A stretch of 64,000 bases of DNA from JBGSMX01 sp963790405 (GTDB lineage: Bacteria > Actinomycetota > Coriobacteriia > Anaerosomatales > JAGXFU01). Position numbers and translations under genes: made by a program. Within the stretch, counting starts at the first letter, position 1; the number at the start of each line of letters is the position of its first letter. Where the stretch lies: positions 496,001 to 560,000 of the forward strand of contig CAWBOJ010000003.1 of assembly GCA_963790405.1 (NCBI GenBank), in the 5' to 3' direction. Of this stretch, positions 9,294-17,870 are shown one piece after another. Under the pieces are notes generated by a model. The model made no database searches and was not told the DNA's origin. It was given only the letters and a program-made list of their open reading frames with translations.

Positions 9294-10814
9294 CTAGTAG
9301 AGTGTCGGCGGCTCCTCGATGGGCTCGATCGGGATCACGAGGACGAATCTCGAGTACGTGTGCCACGAGGTCGTCCCGCCCGAGTTGCCTGCACCGTCGA
9401 CCGCAAAGACCCGCCATCGCTCGCCGGTAGAGGCCATCGTTCTCGAGTAGGTCGTCGCGCTCAGACCGTCTACCACGACTGCCGGAATGTACGTTCCTCG
9501 ATCGGCCGAGTAGGTCTCGATCTCGATCGTGTACGTGACCCCGCTCGGGTCGTCGACCGCGTTCCAGGCTAGCGTGACCGTCGAGCCGCTTACGAACGCG
9601 CCGCTTTGGGGTGTGAGCCCGTCAGGCGTCGACGGCGGTTCGGTGTCGGCGGTCGTGGCGGCGGCACCAGGTTCCGGCTCCTCGGCGAGGGGCGCGGAGT
9701 CCACTGGCTCCTCGGCCACGTCGGGTTCCGGGTCCGGTTCCTCGGCGGCTGAGGCCGATTCGAGCGATTGCCCGTCCACGATCTGCTGTGCTGACTGAAT
9801 CGACTCGTCGGGCGTGATCTTCGCTCCCGGCTCTTCGGCGGCGGGCAGCTGAAGTGAGCTTCCAGCGCTTCCAGACTCGTTGTTCGCGGTGCCCCCGTAC
9901 GTGTACGCGAGGTACGCGGCAAGGCCAAGAACGCCGAGAAGCGCTGCGGTGATCGCGATCTTGGCTCCGAGCGACAGTCCGGTCGGCACGCGCACCGGGC
10001 CCGGAATGCTTTCGGCCTGCGGTGCGGCATGCGCCGTGTCCACTCCGCCGAGGACGCCCGCACCCAGCGCGGCGGGCGGAAGCAGCGGCAGCAGCGCACG
10101 GTAGCTGCGCGACGCCTCGGTCATCTCTTCGAGCGCGAGGCGGCAAAACGCGCAGGCTTCGAGATGCTCGTCGACGCGCGCGCGTTCCTCGGCGGTGAGT
10201 TCGTCGTCCAGGTAGGCCGAGAGCAGGCCGAGCATATCTCGGCATTCTTCGGCGGTCTCTTCTGCGTTGACGGAGGACATGCGGAACGCCTCCTTGAACT
10301 TGAGTCTCGCGCGAGACAGCGTGACGCCGACGGTCGTGCGTGGCATCTCGAGCACCTCGGCGATGTCCTGGTACGACATCTCGTGGAGCTCACGCAGGGC
10401 GAGCACGGCGCGCTGGCTCTCGCTGAGCGCGAAGGTCGCGCGCCAGGTTTGCTCTTGCTGCTCGCGCAGCAGCGTCACGCGCTCGGGGTCGGCGAGCAGG
10501 GCGGAATCGGGTTGGACGTCGAGCACGTCGGGAGCGACGAAACGCGCCCGTTCCTTGATCGTGTCGATCGCGACGTTGTGGGCCGTGCGATACAGGTACG
10601 CCGAGAAGTTGAGTTCGCCTTGGCTGCGCGGCAGCGCCTCGAACACGCGGATGAAGGCGTCTTGGGCGATGTCGCGGGCGTCTTCGGTGTTGCCGGCGAT
10701 CCCGTAGGCGTAGGTGTAGATGCGCTGCTCGTAGCGCTCGAACAGCTCGGCGTAGGCGCTGCCGTCGCCGGCGCGCGCGGCCGAGATGAGATCGGTGTCT
10801 GGCTTCGCGCTCAT
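9294..10814 (-). CDS. ECF sigma factor fused to zinc-binding anti-sigma, TM and extracellular domain
   Basis: One 506-residue chain contains sigma region 2 (about 10-95: DIAQDAFIRVFEALP), sigma region 4 (about 122-178: ALRELHEMSYQDIAEVLEMP), a zinc-binding anti-sigma domain (190-230; H217-x3-C221-x2-C224), a TM helix at about 283-305, an acidic Glu/Pro-rich stalk, and a fibronectin-III-like domain at about 395-495 outside the cell. Sigma and anti-sigma are normally separate proteins. Actinobacterial ECF groups with C-terminal zinc-finger and membrane extensions are known, so this is a membrane-tethered, single-chain regulator that may need proteolysis to act. It lies 9 bases downstream of sortase, in the same operon. 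Confidence 0.85.
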   Translation of the reverse strand: MSAKPDTDLISAARAGDGSAYAELFERYEQRIYTYAYGIAGNTEDARDIAQDAFIRVFEALPRSQGELNFSAYLYRTAHNVAIDTIKERARFVAPDVLDVQPDSALLADPERVTLLREQQEQTWRATFALSESQRAVLALRELHEMSYQDIAEVLEMPRTTVGVTLSRARLKFKEAFRMSSVNAEETAEECRDMLGLLSAYLDDELTAEERARVDEHLEACAFCRLALEEMTEASRSYRALLPLLPPAALGAGVLGGVDTAHAAPQAESIPGPVRVPTGLSLGAKIAITAALLGVLGLAAYLAYTYGGTANNESGSAGSSLQLPAAEEPGAKITPDESIQSAQQIVDGQSLESASAAEEPDPEPDVAEEPVDSAPLAEEPEPGAAATTADTEPPSTPDGLTPQSGAFVSGSTVTLAWNAVDDPSGVTYTIEIETYSADRGTYIPAVVVDGLSATTYSRTMASTGERWRVFAVDGAGNSGGTTSWHTYSRFVLVIPIEPIEEPPTLY

Positions 10815-10823
10815 CGTCTCAGC

Positions 10824-11396
10824 CTAATCCGTCCGGACGGCGACCACAACGAGGCGCTGTGCGGCACTGCCGATCGGGTGACAGGTCGTGAGGGTGAGGC
10901 GATTGTCGTCAGTCGGTGCGACCACGTCGGTCTCGTTCGGGTCGACGACCTTGACCTCGGTGACGGTGTAGGTGGCGCCGCGCGTCTCGGTGGCGGTATG
11001 GATCTCGTCGCCCGGCGAGAGCTTGTCCAGCTCGTTGAAGACGTGTCCGTGCATCGTGCGGTGTCCTGCGATACCGACGTTGCCGTCCTCACCCGGCAGC
11101 GGGGTGGCGGGGTAGTGGCCCGGCCCCTTCGCCAGCGAGCCGTCGCCCGTGCCTTCGACCACGTAGGCGGAAAGCCCGATGGCGGGAATCTCGAGCAGCG
11201 CGACCGTTCCCTCGCCAAGGACCACCGCACCGGTGTCGCTGCGCTCGGCTGCGGCTGCGGTCGCCGTGCCCAGCCGCCACTGCTCGTAGGAGTAGCGAGC
11301 GTCGGTGAGCTTCGGGTAGCACATGAGCGCCAGTCCGCCTACTACGAGCAGTGCGGTGGTGGCGATCACGGTGACCTTCTGGTGTGTGCGCTTCAT
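10824..11396 (-). CDS. srtE: Sortase family transpeptidase
   Basis: The 190-residue protein has an N-terminal membrane anchor (about 9-26) and the sortase catalytic triad: H112 in AGHR, C172 in LTLTTCHP and R181 in AAQRLVV. Sortases cleave LPxTG-type signals and join the protein to the wall. The spacing and TTCHP...QRL pattern resemble class E/F enzymes of actinobacteria, but the class is not certain, so the symbol is tentative. A strong AAGGAGGA site precedes the ATG. The only visible substrate, with an LPFTG motif, is encoded directly upstream; an 11-bp hairpin separates the two genes. Confidence 0.85.
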   Translation of the reverse strand: MKRTHQKVTVIATTALLVVGGLALMCYPKLTDARYSYEQWRLGTATAAAAERSDTGAVVLGEGTVALLEIPAIGLSAYVVEGTGDGSLAKGPGHYPATPLPGEDGNVGIAGHRTMHGHVFNELDKLSPGDEIHTATETRGATYTVTEVKVVDPNETDVVAPTDDNRLTLTTCHPIGSAAQRLVVVAVRTD

Positions 11397-11427
11397 GGTT
11401 CGGTCCTCCTTCTCGAGAGAAGAGCCA

Positions 11428-11461
11428 GCGGGGCGTCCTCGTGCCGGCTCGGACGCCCCGC
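11428..11461 (-). terminator. Strong intercistronic hairpin between LPFTG gene and sortase
   Basis: GCGGGGCGTCC (11428-11438) pairs perfectly with GGACGCCCCGC (11451-11461) around a 12-base loop. It begins 13 bases after the LPFTG-protein stop on the minus strand and is followed by only a weak pyrimidine tract. It probably acts as a partial terminator or mRNA stabiliser that sets substrate above enzyme level. Confidence 0.6.
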
Positions 11462-11474
11462 GGCGTTGCGGATT

Positions 11475-12104
11475 CTAGTTGCTTTCGAAGACGCGGCGCT
11501 TGGCAATCAGCACGGCGACTCCGGCCAGTGCCACCAGCAGTCCGCCGACGGCGTACGGGGTGGCGTTGCCGCCGGTGAAGGGAAGGCTTGGCTCGCCTGC
11601 GGGCTTGTTCGGCTTCGTGGTCGGCGTCGGCTCGGTCGAGGCTTGCGGCTCGTCGGTTTCCTCGGCAGGTTGGTCTGGTTCGTCGACTTCTTCGGTCGGC
11701 TCGTCGGGCTCGTCTGCCTGTTCGCCGGGCTGGTCCGGCGTGTCTTCCTGCGTCTCGGGGACACCCTCGTCGGCGCCGCCGTCTTCGATCGGCTCATCGG
11801 GACCCACTGCCGGCTCGTCGTCACCGGCGGAGGGTATGGCGTCCTCGTCGATCGGGACCATCTCCCAGCCGCCGCCATCGGTGATGGGCGCTTCTTCGAG
11901 CGCGCCTTGGATGAGCTCCATGTTGGCGAATACACCCGAGAGGTCGATCATCTCAGGCGCCAGTTCGACAACTTGCATCTCGCCGACAAGATCGGCGCTC
12001 GGTCCGGCAAGCGCCGGTGCGGCCGTGGCGAGCGTGAGGGCGACCGTCGCGACTGCGACGAGTGCGATCGTGTGGAACTTCCGGGACTCCATCTGGGTCT
12101 TCAT
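11475..12104 (-). CDS. LPFTG cell-wall-anchored surface protein
   Basis: The 209-residue protein has a signal peptide (about 1-33, ending APALAG), a short mature head (about 34-95), a low-complexity Asp/Glu/Pro/Thr stalk with repeated EPDEP/EVDEP units (about 95-165), and a complete sorting signal: LPFTG at 174-178, a hydrophobic helix and a KRR tail. It is the evident substrate of the sortase gene downstream. No binding domain is recognised in the small head, so its role may be sensory or structural. GAGAGGAGAGG precedes the ATG. Confidence 0.85.
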   Translation of the reverse strand: MKTQMESRKFHTIALVAVATVALTLATAAPALAGPSADLVGEMQVVELAPEMIDLSGVFANMELIQGALEEAPITDGGGWEMVPIDEDAIPSAGDDEPAVGPDEPIEDGGADEGVPETQEDTPDQPGEQADEPDEPTEEVDEPDQPAEETDEPQASTEPTPTTKPNKPAGEPSLPFTGGNATPYAVGGLLVALAGVAVLIAKRRVFESN

Positions 12105-12266
12105 CGGGGACCTCTCCTCTCGGTTCGTGATATGCGCTCTTACACGTACAACCGAAAGAGGGGTCGGAATATTACATGGGATGTCGAGAAATCGACGGAT
12201 TTCTTCGCAGACAAGGCGGAAAGGCCAGTTCAGAGCCTGAATCAGCTCTGGGCGAAATATCCGCCG
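12105..12266 (-). promoter_or_regulatory. Leader region of LPFTG-sortase-sigma operon
   Basis: This 162-base interval lies between the CDP-alcohol transferase stop and the LPFTG gene. It holds short inverted repeats, the clearest being CAGAGC/GCTCTG at 12230-12249 with an 8-base loop, which may end the upstream transcript, and GTCGA-GAAA-TCGAC at 12183-12196. I could not identify a convincing -35/-10 pair or a known riboswitch. An autoregulated ECF promoter is possible here but unproven. Confidence 0.3.
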
Positions 12267-12944
12267 CTAGGCACCGGGATGATCCACGTCGGTGAGTTCG
12301 CGCGCGCCTGTGAGCATGGATACCAGGAACGTGAAGGCGAGGCCTGCCGCGATCACGGCGACCACGATGTCGTAGTACGACAGCGTCGCGCCGAGCGCCC
12401 GAAATGTACGCACGCCCGCGAAGAACATCACCGCGTTCACCACGGCGAGGACGATGCGCAGCTCGGTTGGCCCGAGGCGCGAATACGAGATCCGGAACAC
12501 GCCGTCCACGCAGGTTCGCACGTACACGAGCACCGACATGCCGAGGTAGCCGATGTAGGCCAGGCACGCGAGATCGAAGCGCACGTAGGGCGACACACCG
12601 ATGCCGAGGAACACGAGGGCCTCACTGATGACATCCGCGGTGTGGTCGATGTAGAAGCCGTACCGGGGGCGTTCGATGTGCCGAACGCGTGCGAGCGTTC
12701 CGTCTGTCGAGTCGCCGAACCAGTTCACGATCAGGCCGAAGGTTGCGAGCCACAGCCACGCCGGGTCGGAGTTGGAGAGCAGGTAGCCGGCGAACATGAT
12801 TACCGAGCCGAGCACGCCGAGGAAGGTGAGCTGGTCGGGCGTGACCCACGACGGCATCCGCTCGGCCATCGCGATGAGCACACGCTTCTCGGCATCCCCC
12901 GTGAGGGTCTCGAGTACGCGAGCGTGGTCTTTGATGTCCGCCAC
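12267..12944 (-). CDS. CDP-alcohol phosphatidyltransferase family enzyme
   Basis: The 225-residue membrane protein contains the complete family signature, D-x2-DG-x2-AR-x8-G-x3-D-x3-D, seen as GDSTDGTLAR followed by GFYIDHTAD. The enzyme transfers a phosphatidyl group from CDP-diacylglycerol to an alcohol such as inositol phosphate or glycerol phosphate. Several TM helices follow. The GTG at 12944 is selected because AGGAG lies nine bases upstream; the open frame continues upstream as antisense of the acyltransferase. It begins 10 bases after the acyltransferase stop, so the pair likely makes or modifies a glycophospholipid. The acceptor is not determined. Confidence 0.8.
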   Translation of the reverse strand: MADIKDHARVLETLTGDAEKRVLIAMAERMPSWVTPDQLTFLGVLGSVIMFAGYLLSNSDPAWLWLATFGLIVNWFGDSTDGTLARVRHIERPRYGFYIDHTADVISEALVFLGIGVSPYVRFDLACLAYIGYLGMSVLVYVRTCVDGVFRISYSRLGPTELRIVLAVVNAVMFFAGVRTFRALGATLSYYDIVVAVIAAGLAFTFLVSMLTGARELTDVDHPGA

Positions 12945-12954
12945 GAGTGGACTC

Positions 12955-13875
12955 CTAGTTCCCGGCCTCGGCTGCGTTGAGCTCGTTTGTCGCCTCGGGC
13001 CACACCGCATGCGGCATTGCCCACTGCTGCGGATTCGCACGGATCGCTTCTTCGGCGATGGCGAGCACGGCTTCGGCGTTTGCGGTCGTGGCTTCGTCGC
13101 CGGCACCGCGCTCGAGCGACACCTCGCGTGCGTCGACTTCATAGACGCCGTCGTCGCGCAGTCTGATGAGGAACGCGAGCATCGTCGCGCCGGTACGCAT
13201 TGCGAGCCGCACGTGTACGACCGGCAGCTCTGTGGGCCGACCGAAGAATCGCGGATGTCGCCGGACCCCGGGCGCCGGTCGATCGATGCCCGTGATGACG
13301 ATGCCGCCGTGATTGAGTCGCTCCTCGGCTGTCTTGATTGTGGCGAGCGAGAGCGGGGTCATGTCGAGCCCTACGTCACGGCGCACGTCGTTCTGGGTCT
13401 GGTACGCGTTGGTCGGGTCCGGAACTGAGAGTACTTGGGCTTGCATCCCGCCGAGGGCGAGCGCGCGTCCCACGAGATCGAAGTTGGACAGGTGAGGTGC
13501 CGCGAAGATGAGCGATTCGCCGCGTGCGCCGCGTTCGAGCCACTCCGCAACTTGCGGTGTCGGCTCGACAGCCAGTTTCAGGCGTTCCGGCCTGTCGAGC
13601 AGGTGGTAGTAGTCGTAGACGCATCGGGCCATGTGCTCGATGGTGGCGCGTGAACGCTCGTCCAAAGCGTCGCCGAGAAGCGTGCAACCCGATGCCACCC
13701 ACTGGTTTGCTCGGACCGCTTGCACCAGGGCACGTTCTGAGTCGCCGACTGCGAAACGGGCAGCGGTCGCGGCGATGCGGTGTCCGAAGGTCGGAGGGGC
13801 GGCGCGTCCGATCCCAGCCGCGACCTTGAGTCCGAAACGACTGCTAGCGAACGTGTCCAGGTCGAGCCGTGCCAT
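12955..13875 (-). CDS. LpxL/HtrB-superfamily lipid acyltransferase
   Basis: The 306-residue protein carries the acyltransferase HxxxxD motif as PHLSNFD and an RPAPGVRRHPRFFG segment typical of the LpxL/HtrB/PatA superfamily. In actinobacteria the PatA member acylates phosphatidylinositol mannosides. Adjacency to the CDP-alcohol phosphatidyltransferase supports a phospholipid glycoconjugate role, although no mannosyltransferase is present here. The ATG at 13875 follows GGGAG by 8 bases; a GTG 15 bases earlier is an alternative. LPS acylation is unlikely if the cell is a monoderm, as the rest of the window suggests. Confidence 0.75.
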   Translation of the reverse strand: MARLDLDTFASSRFGLKVAAGIGRAAPPTFGHRIAATAARFAVGDSERALVQAVRANQWVASGCTLLGDALDERSRATIEHMARCVYDYYHLLDRPERLKLAVEPTPQVAEWLERGARGESLIFAAPHLSNFDLVGRALALGGMQAQVLSVPDPTNAYQTQNDVRRDVGLDMTPLSLATIKTAEERLNHGGIVITGIDRPAPGVRRHPRFFGRPTELPVVHVRLAMRTGATMLAFLIRLRDDGVYEVDAREVSLERGAGDEATTANAEAVLAIAEEAIRANPQQWAMPHAVWPEATNELNAAEAGN

Positions 13876-13973
13876 CGAAGATGCTCCCACCGTTGGCCTC
13901 GCTGCTTGTTGATAGCGTATCGCAACCGGGGTGCTTTGCTACACTCGGAGCGCATCCAGGATGGGAGGGTTGC

Positions 13974-15158
13974 ATGGGGCACACTCCAGGCGGCGAGAGC
14001 TCGCAGGTCGTGGTCGAGTCCTTTGGCCTGGGCGATTCTCGGATGGTCGAGTTCGTGCGCCTCCCCAAACGGCTCTATCGAGGTGACCCGTTCTGGACGC
14101 CGCCGCTCGATGCGGATCTTCTCGGCAGCAAGCTTCTCGGCGCGAAGGGTCTTCTGACCGCCGAGCACGCCTATCACGACAACGCCGAGGTCACCCACTT
14201 TCTTGCCCGACGCGACGGCGTGGTAGTCGGGCGGTGCTCGGCAGCGATCAACCGTCGCTTCAACGAATACTACGGCAGCAAGATCGGCTTCTTCGGCTTC
14301 TTCGAAGTCGAGCAGGACTATGCGATTGCTCGGGCGTTGCTCGATGCGGCGCGTGGCTGGATTGCCGAGCAGGGCATGACGGTGATGCGCGGTCCCGGCG
14401 AGTATTCGAACGCAACGCATGAGCGCCAGGGGATTCTCGTTGACGGTTTCGACACGCCTCCGACGGTCGAGCTCACTCACAACCCTCCGTACTACGGCGA
14501 GTTTCTCGAACGCTGGGGACTCGGCAAGGTCATGGACTACCATGCATCGCTGATCGATCTGGCTCACGTTCCGGTCGAGCGGGTTGCACGAGCTCGCTGA
14601 CGGACGTGCGAGAGCGGAGCAACATCACGGTTCGTACGGTCGAGATGTCCCGCTTCACCGAAGAGGTTCGTACCATCGTGCGCATCTACAACGAGGCATG
14701 GGCCGCCAACTGGGGCTACCTGCCGATCACCGACGGGGAAGCGGACTCGTTGGCCGACACACTCAAGCCGATCGTCGATCCCCAGCTCATTCGCTTCGCC
14801 GAGGTCGAGGGCGAGCCGATTGCGGTTCTCGGCGCGTTTCCCGGACCCGAACTGGGCACTGCGCCCGCGGTGGAAATGGTACGGGGATTCGGATCTCGTT
14901 CGAGTAGCGCGACTCCTCGCGATGCGCAGACACATTCCTCGCGTGCGGCTGATGTTCTTCGGCATTCGACCTGGTTACAGGCGCAGCGGTATCGATGCGC
15001 TGCTCTTCGACGAGACCTACCGCTATGCAATCGCCAACGGCTACAAGACCGTCGAGGCGTCGATGCTGCTCGAGAACAACACGCTGATATTGCGGGCAGC
15101 GGAGTTCATGGGGGGGCACCGCTACAAGACATGGCGCATCTACGAGCGCATGCTCTAG
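13974..15158 (+). CDS. GNAT-like N-acetyltransferase-domain protein, frame broken twice
   Basis: Three frames join into one protein of about 394 residues. The first part (13974-14598) contains RLPKRLYRGDPFWTPPLDAD and a GNAT-like core; the last part contains GIRPGYRRSGIDALLFDETY, an acetyl-CoA-binding-loop motif, and ends AAEFMGGHRYKTWRIYERML. The overall layout matches long GNAT-superfamily proteins of unknown substrate found in many bacteria. One break is near 14594-14597 (one base lost or two gained), the other at 14840-14842 where TTTCC-C-GGAC has one extra C. The ATG follows GGGAGGG. An internal in-frame GTG at 14606 is not a separate start. Confidence 0.65.
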
Positions 15159-15262
15159 CTGACGCTCGATGCGGGAAGTATCGGGACCATGGCGCGCCGA
15201 GTGGCGTGGCCTGGCCGGGGTATCAAGAAGTAGCAGGGGGATCGTTTCGGGGAGGGATTCAT

Positions 15263-15832
15263 ATGCGTCTTGTGAGAGTGGGGAGCATTGTGTTCGCTGC
15301 GTGTTTGGTGCTTGCGTGCACCGCATGTAGCTCCAGCGAAGCGACAACCGACGAAGAAGCGACCGACGAGAGGGCAATCGAGGAGCACGGTGGAGACATC
15401 GGTCGCGCTGTCTGGGGTGGAGGAGGCGGAGTCGTCGGCCGAGGAATCGGGTATAGCCGAGTGGATCACGGGCGAGTGGATGGGGGACTTCGCTCTGACG
15501 TCGGTCGATCCGAACGCGGATTGGTCGCGCCAGGCGGCCGGACAATCGTCGGCTACGTGGAAGTTGCGGTTGACGGCTCGAAGATGACCATGGACACAGG
15601 TGTGCACATGTACACGGGGACCCTGACGACCAACGGGGACGACTGGACATACGACGCTGTGGCAACCTACGCCGACGATGGCGGAACCTGGACGAGTCAC
15701 ATCGTCGTCGAGGGACAACGCCAGGGAGACGATGCCTTCACGGCTGAGGAGTGGGGCGAGATCTCCTCCGACGAAGAGGGCACTCTGTATGTCGCCACGT
15801 GGAATGTTGTCGGGATGCGTGCTGGCGAGTAG
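15263..15832 (+). CDS. Lipoprotein of unknown function, frame broken twice
   Basis: The N-terminus is a lipoprotein signal (VFAACLVLACTAC). The N- and C-terminal parts share one frame, but between about 15390 and 15555 the protein-like sequence lies in another frame (AEWITGEWMGDFALTSVD, NADWSRQAAGQSSATWKL), so two nearly compensating indels are inferred. The restored product is about 189 residues, rich in Thr, Trp and acidic residues, ending LYVATWNVVGMRAGE. This beta-rich pattern resembles lipocalin-like or extracellular stress domains, but no family is recognised. The ATG follows GGGGAGGG. Confidence 0.5.
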   Translation: MRLVRVGSIVFAACLVLACTACSSSEATTDEEATDERAIEEHGGDIGRAVWGGGGGVVGRGIGYSRVDHGRVDGGLRSDVGRSERGLVAPGGRTIVGYVEVAVDGSKMTMDTGVHMYTGTLTTNGDDWTYDAVATYADDGGTWTSHIVVEGQRQGDDAFTAEEWGEISSDEEGTLYVATWNVVGMRAGE

Positions 15833-16013
15833 CCCAGCGAGTCCTGGTCTGTTCGAGGCAGCACCCAACGCAATCCGTGCGATGGCATTCTCATGCCCGC
15901 GACAGCTCGTTGCGTGCAATCTTGTGTGAACTCGCGTGAAGGAAAGGATTGGTAAGACCCGGGAAAGGTGAGCGCGCTACGGTGCCGCAGTCACGGACAA
16001 CGGACTGACGGGG

Positions 16014-17837
16014 GTGATGACCGTGGCGACAGCGCTCAAGGGGAAGCGCGCGTACGGAAAGAACGGTGTGAGGCTAGGTAGACGATGGTTCGGCCGCGGG
16101 ACTGCGTGTGTCTTGGCGGCTGCGATCCTGGTGATGCCGGGGAGCCTGGCGATGGCCGAGCCCGGGCCCGAGACGCCTGGCGGACTTGGTGTCGCTGTCG
16201 AGGCCGAGACGATTGCGCGTCTTGCGGTTGGAAGCGGGCCGGGCGCGGTAGGCATCGAGCATCCCGCCGAAGGTGATGCATGGGGTCCGGCTTCGTTCGA
16301 TGTGGGCTCAGACGGCTGCCTGTATGTGTTGGATGGCGTCAATCAAGTGATTCACGTGGTTGCTGCACATGGCGACTACGAACGGGACATTCCCTTCCCC
16401 CAGGGAGTTCTGTGCCCGGTGGACATACGCGCGACGAGTTGTGGGCTGTACCTGCTCGATCTTCCCCTCCAACCTGCAGCGGTTCACCTGATCGACTTCG
16501 ATGGATCTCTCATCGATTCGTGGGAGATCCCGGACGCGTGCATTGAGGACTGTGTCACCGGTCTGCGCGTCGCCGAAAGCGTGGGGAAGGGTGCGGAGCC
16601 AACTATCTGGCTGACGATCCAAAACGCGTGGGAGGTTCCGCTGGTGACCGCAGGGCAGCGCAACAGGGTTCAGCGTGTCCCGATGCAGCGCAACGTCGAT
16701 GTCGTCGACATTCCCGACGCGAGCAGGCAGGACTATGCGGTCGGCAGTGGACGCGATGCGCGAAGGTTCGCTGTCTCCAAGGACTGGGACTCATGGCAGA
16801 CGGCATGGGTCACGGGGTATCGCAGTGATGTGCCGACTGCCCGAATGCGGATCACTTCCGAGGGTCGAATCGGTGCGGCGTGGTTCGTCGACACCGACGC
16901 GGATGGCAATGCGTACGTCTATGCCGAGGAGATCGGGCCGGACACGACGACAGCGTATGTGAAGGTCTTTGACGCATCGGGCGATCCTGCCAGCCTATGC
17001 CGGATACCGCTCGAGCGGTGTGAGACGTTCCCGCACAACACCGTGCGCGTCACTGATGACGGCGACGTGCTCGCTCTCGTTCCAGGAGCGAATGCGGTGG
17101 ACGTGGTGCGGCTCAACACGCAGCGACAGGAAGCGGACGGGCTCTCTTGCGAGTCGCTCGAGACGACTGTCCCGGACGCATCAGACCGCCCGGCGAGTGA
17201 TGGGTGGACGCTGTCGGGATTTCTCGGCGCGCTGTTTGGCCCGGAGGAAGCTCAAGCGATCTGGGACCAGATCGATGGCTACGAGCGAGGAATGGAGTAC
17301 TGCTACAACAGCTGGTACTGCAACAAGTACAACTACTACCCAAATGGCGTGAACATCCGTCCGCGCTACATCACGTCATACAACCGCAACTGGCAGTCGG
17401 TTCCCTACTGCTGGGGCGGGTGGGATCTCAAGTCCACATTCAACTACGCCATGTCGGTGAACAAGGACGCCGGCGATATCAACACGTCGACATCGGGCAA
17501 ACAACCATCGACCGCCGGGACCGATTGCTCGGGTCTGGTGTCGAGACTGTGGGGGCTCGGCTACAAGCGGAACACCGGCACGTCTTACGACTACGGCCTG
17601 TGTTCGACTGCGGTGTCCTACTACATCGGCACTCCTGGCAACGCAGGGGAACGTCTGGGGGACATCTACATCAAGCCGAACAGTCACGTGATGATGGTCG
17701 ACTACGTGACCCTTGGTGGCGCACGAGTGTTTGAGTCCACGACATCGTACTCGTACGATCGGGTCGTTCATCCGATCAGGGCTTGGTCGGGGTTGCCCGG
17801 CTACTACGCTCGTCGCAATGTCAATTGGTGGAAGTAG
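16014..17837 (+). CDS. Secreted NlpC/P60-like amidase with N-terminal propeller-like region
   Basis: The 607-residue protein has a signal peptide (about 29-48, ending MPGSLAMA), a long region with repeated beta-strand motifs such as SDGCLYVLDGVNQVIHVV, TDADGNAYVYAEE and TDDGDVLALV that suggests a beta-propeller, and a C-terminal domain with TDCSGLVSRLWGLGY and NSHVMMVDYV, the Cys and His of an NlpC/P60-type papain-like peptidase or amidase. It probably remodels peptidoglycan at the surface. GTG 16014 and ATG 16017 are both possible starts; the ribosome site is weak. Transcription may continue into the lipoprotein gene 33 bases downstream. Confidence 0.7.
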   Translation: MMTVATALKGKRAYGKNGVRLGRRWFGRGTACVLAAAILVMPGSLAMAEPGPETPGGLGVAVEAETIARLAVGSGPGAVGIEHPAEGDAWGPASFDVGSDGCLYVLDGVNQVIHVVAAHGDYERDIPFPQGVLCPVDIRATSCGLYLLDLPLQPAAVHLIDFDGSLIDSWEIPDACIEDCVTGLRVAESVGKGAEPTIWLTIQNAWEVPLVTAGQRNRVQRVPMQRNVDVVDIPDASRQDYAVGSGRDARRFAVSKDWDSWQTAWVTGYRSDVPTARMRITSEGRIGAAWFVDTDADGNAYVYAEEIGPDTTTAYVKVFDASGDPASLCRIPLERCETFPHNTVRVTDDGDVLALVPGANAVDVVRLNTQRQEADGLSCESLETTVPDASDRPASDGWTLSGFLGALFGPEEAQAIWDQIDGYERGMEYCYNSWYCNKYNYYPNGVNIRPRYITSYNRNWQSVPYCWGGWDLKSTFNYAMSVNKDAGDINTSTSGKQPSTAGTDCSGLVSRLWGLGYKRNTGTSYDYGLCSTAVSYYIGTPGNAGERLGDIYIKPNSHVMMVDYVTLGGARVFESTTSYSYDRVVHPIRAWSGLPGYYARRNVNWWK

Positions 17838-17870
17838 GGGAAATGGATCGGGGGGTTCGCTTATGGGGGT

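Noticed and set aside
10029..12980. A 983-codon open frame on the plus strand
   Set aside because: It lies antisense to the sigma fusion, sortase, LPFTG and CDP-alcohol transferase genes, all of which have family motifs and ribosome sites. Its composition is the Arg/Gly/Val-rich pattern expected of a shadow frame in high-GC DNA.
15870..16013. Possible riboswitch (cyclic di-AMP or cobalamin type) before the NlpC-like gene
   Set aside because: Fragments such as GGTGCCGCAG recall riboswitch cores, but the ordered consensus elements and a closing stem could not be found.
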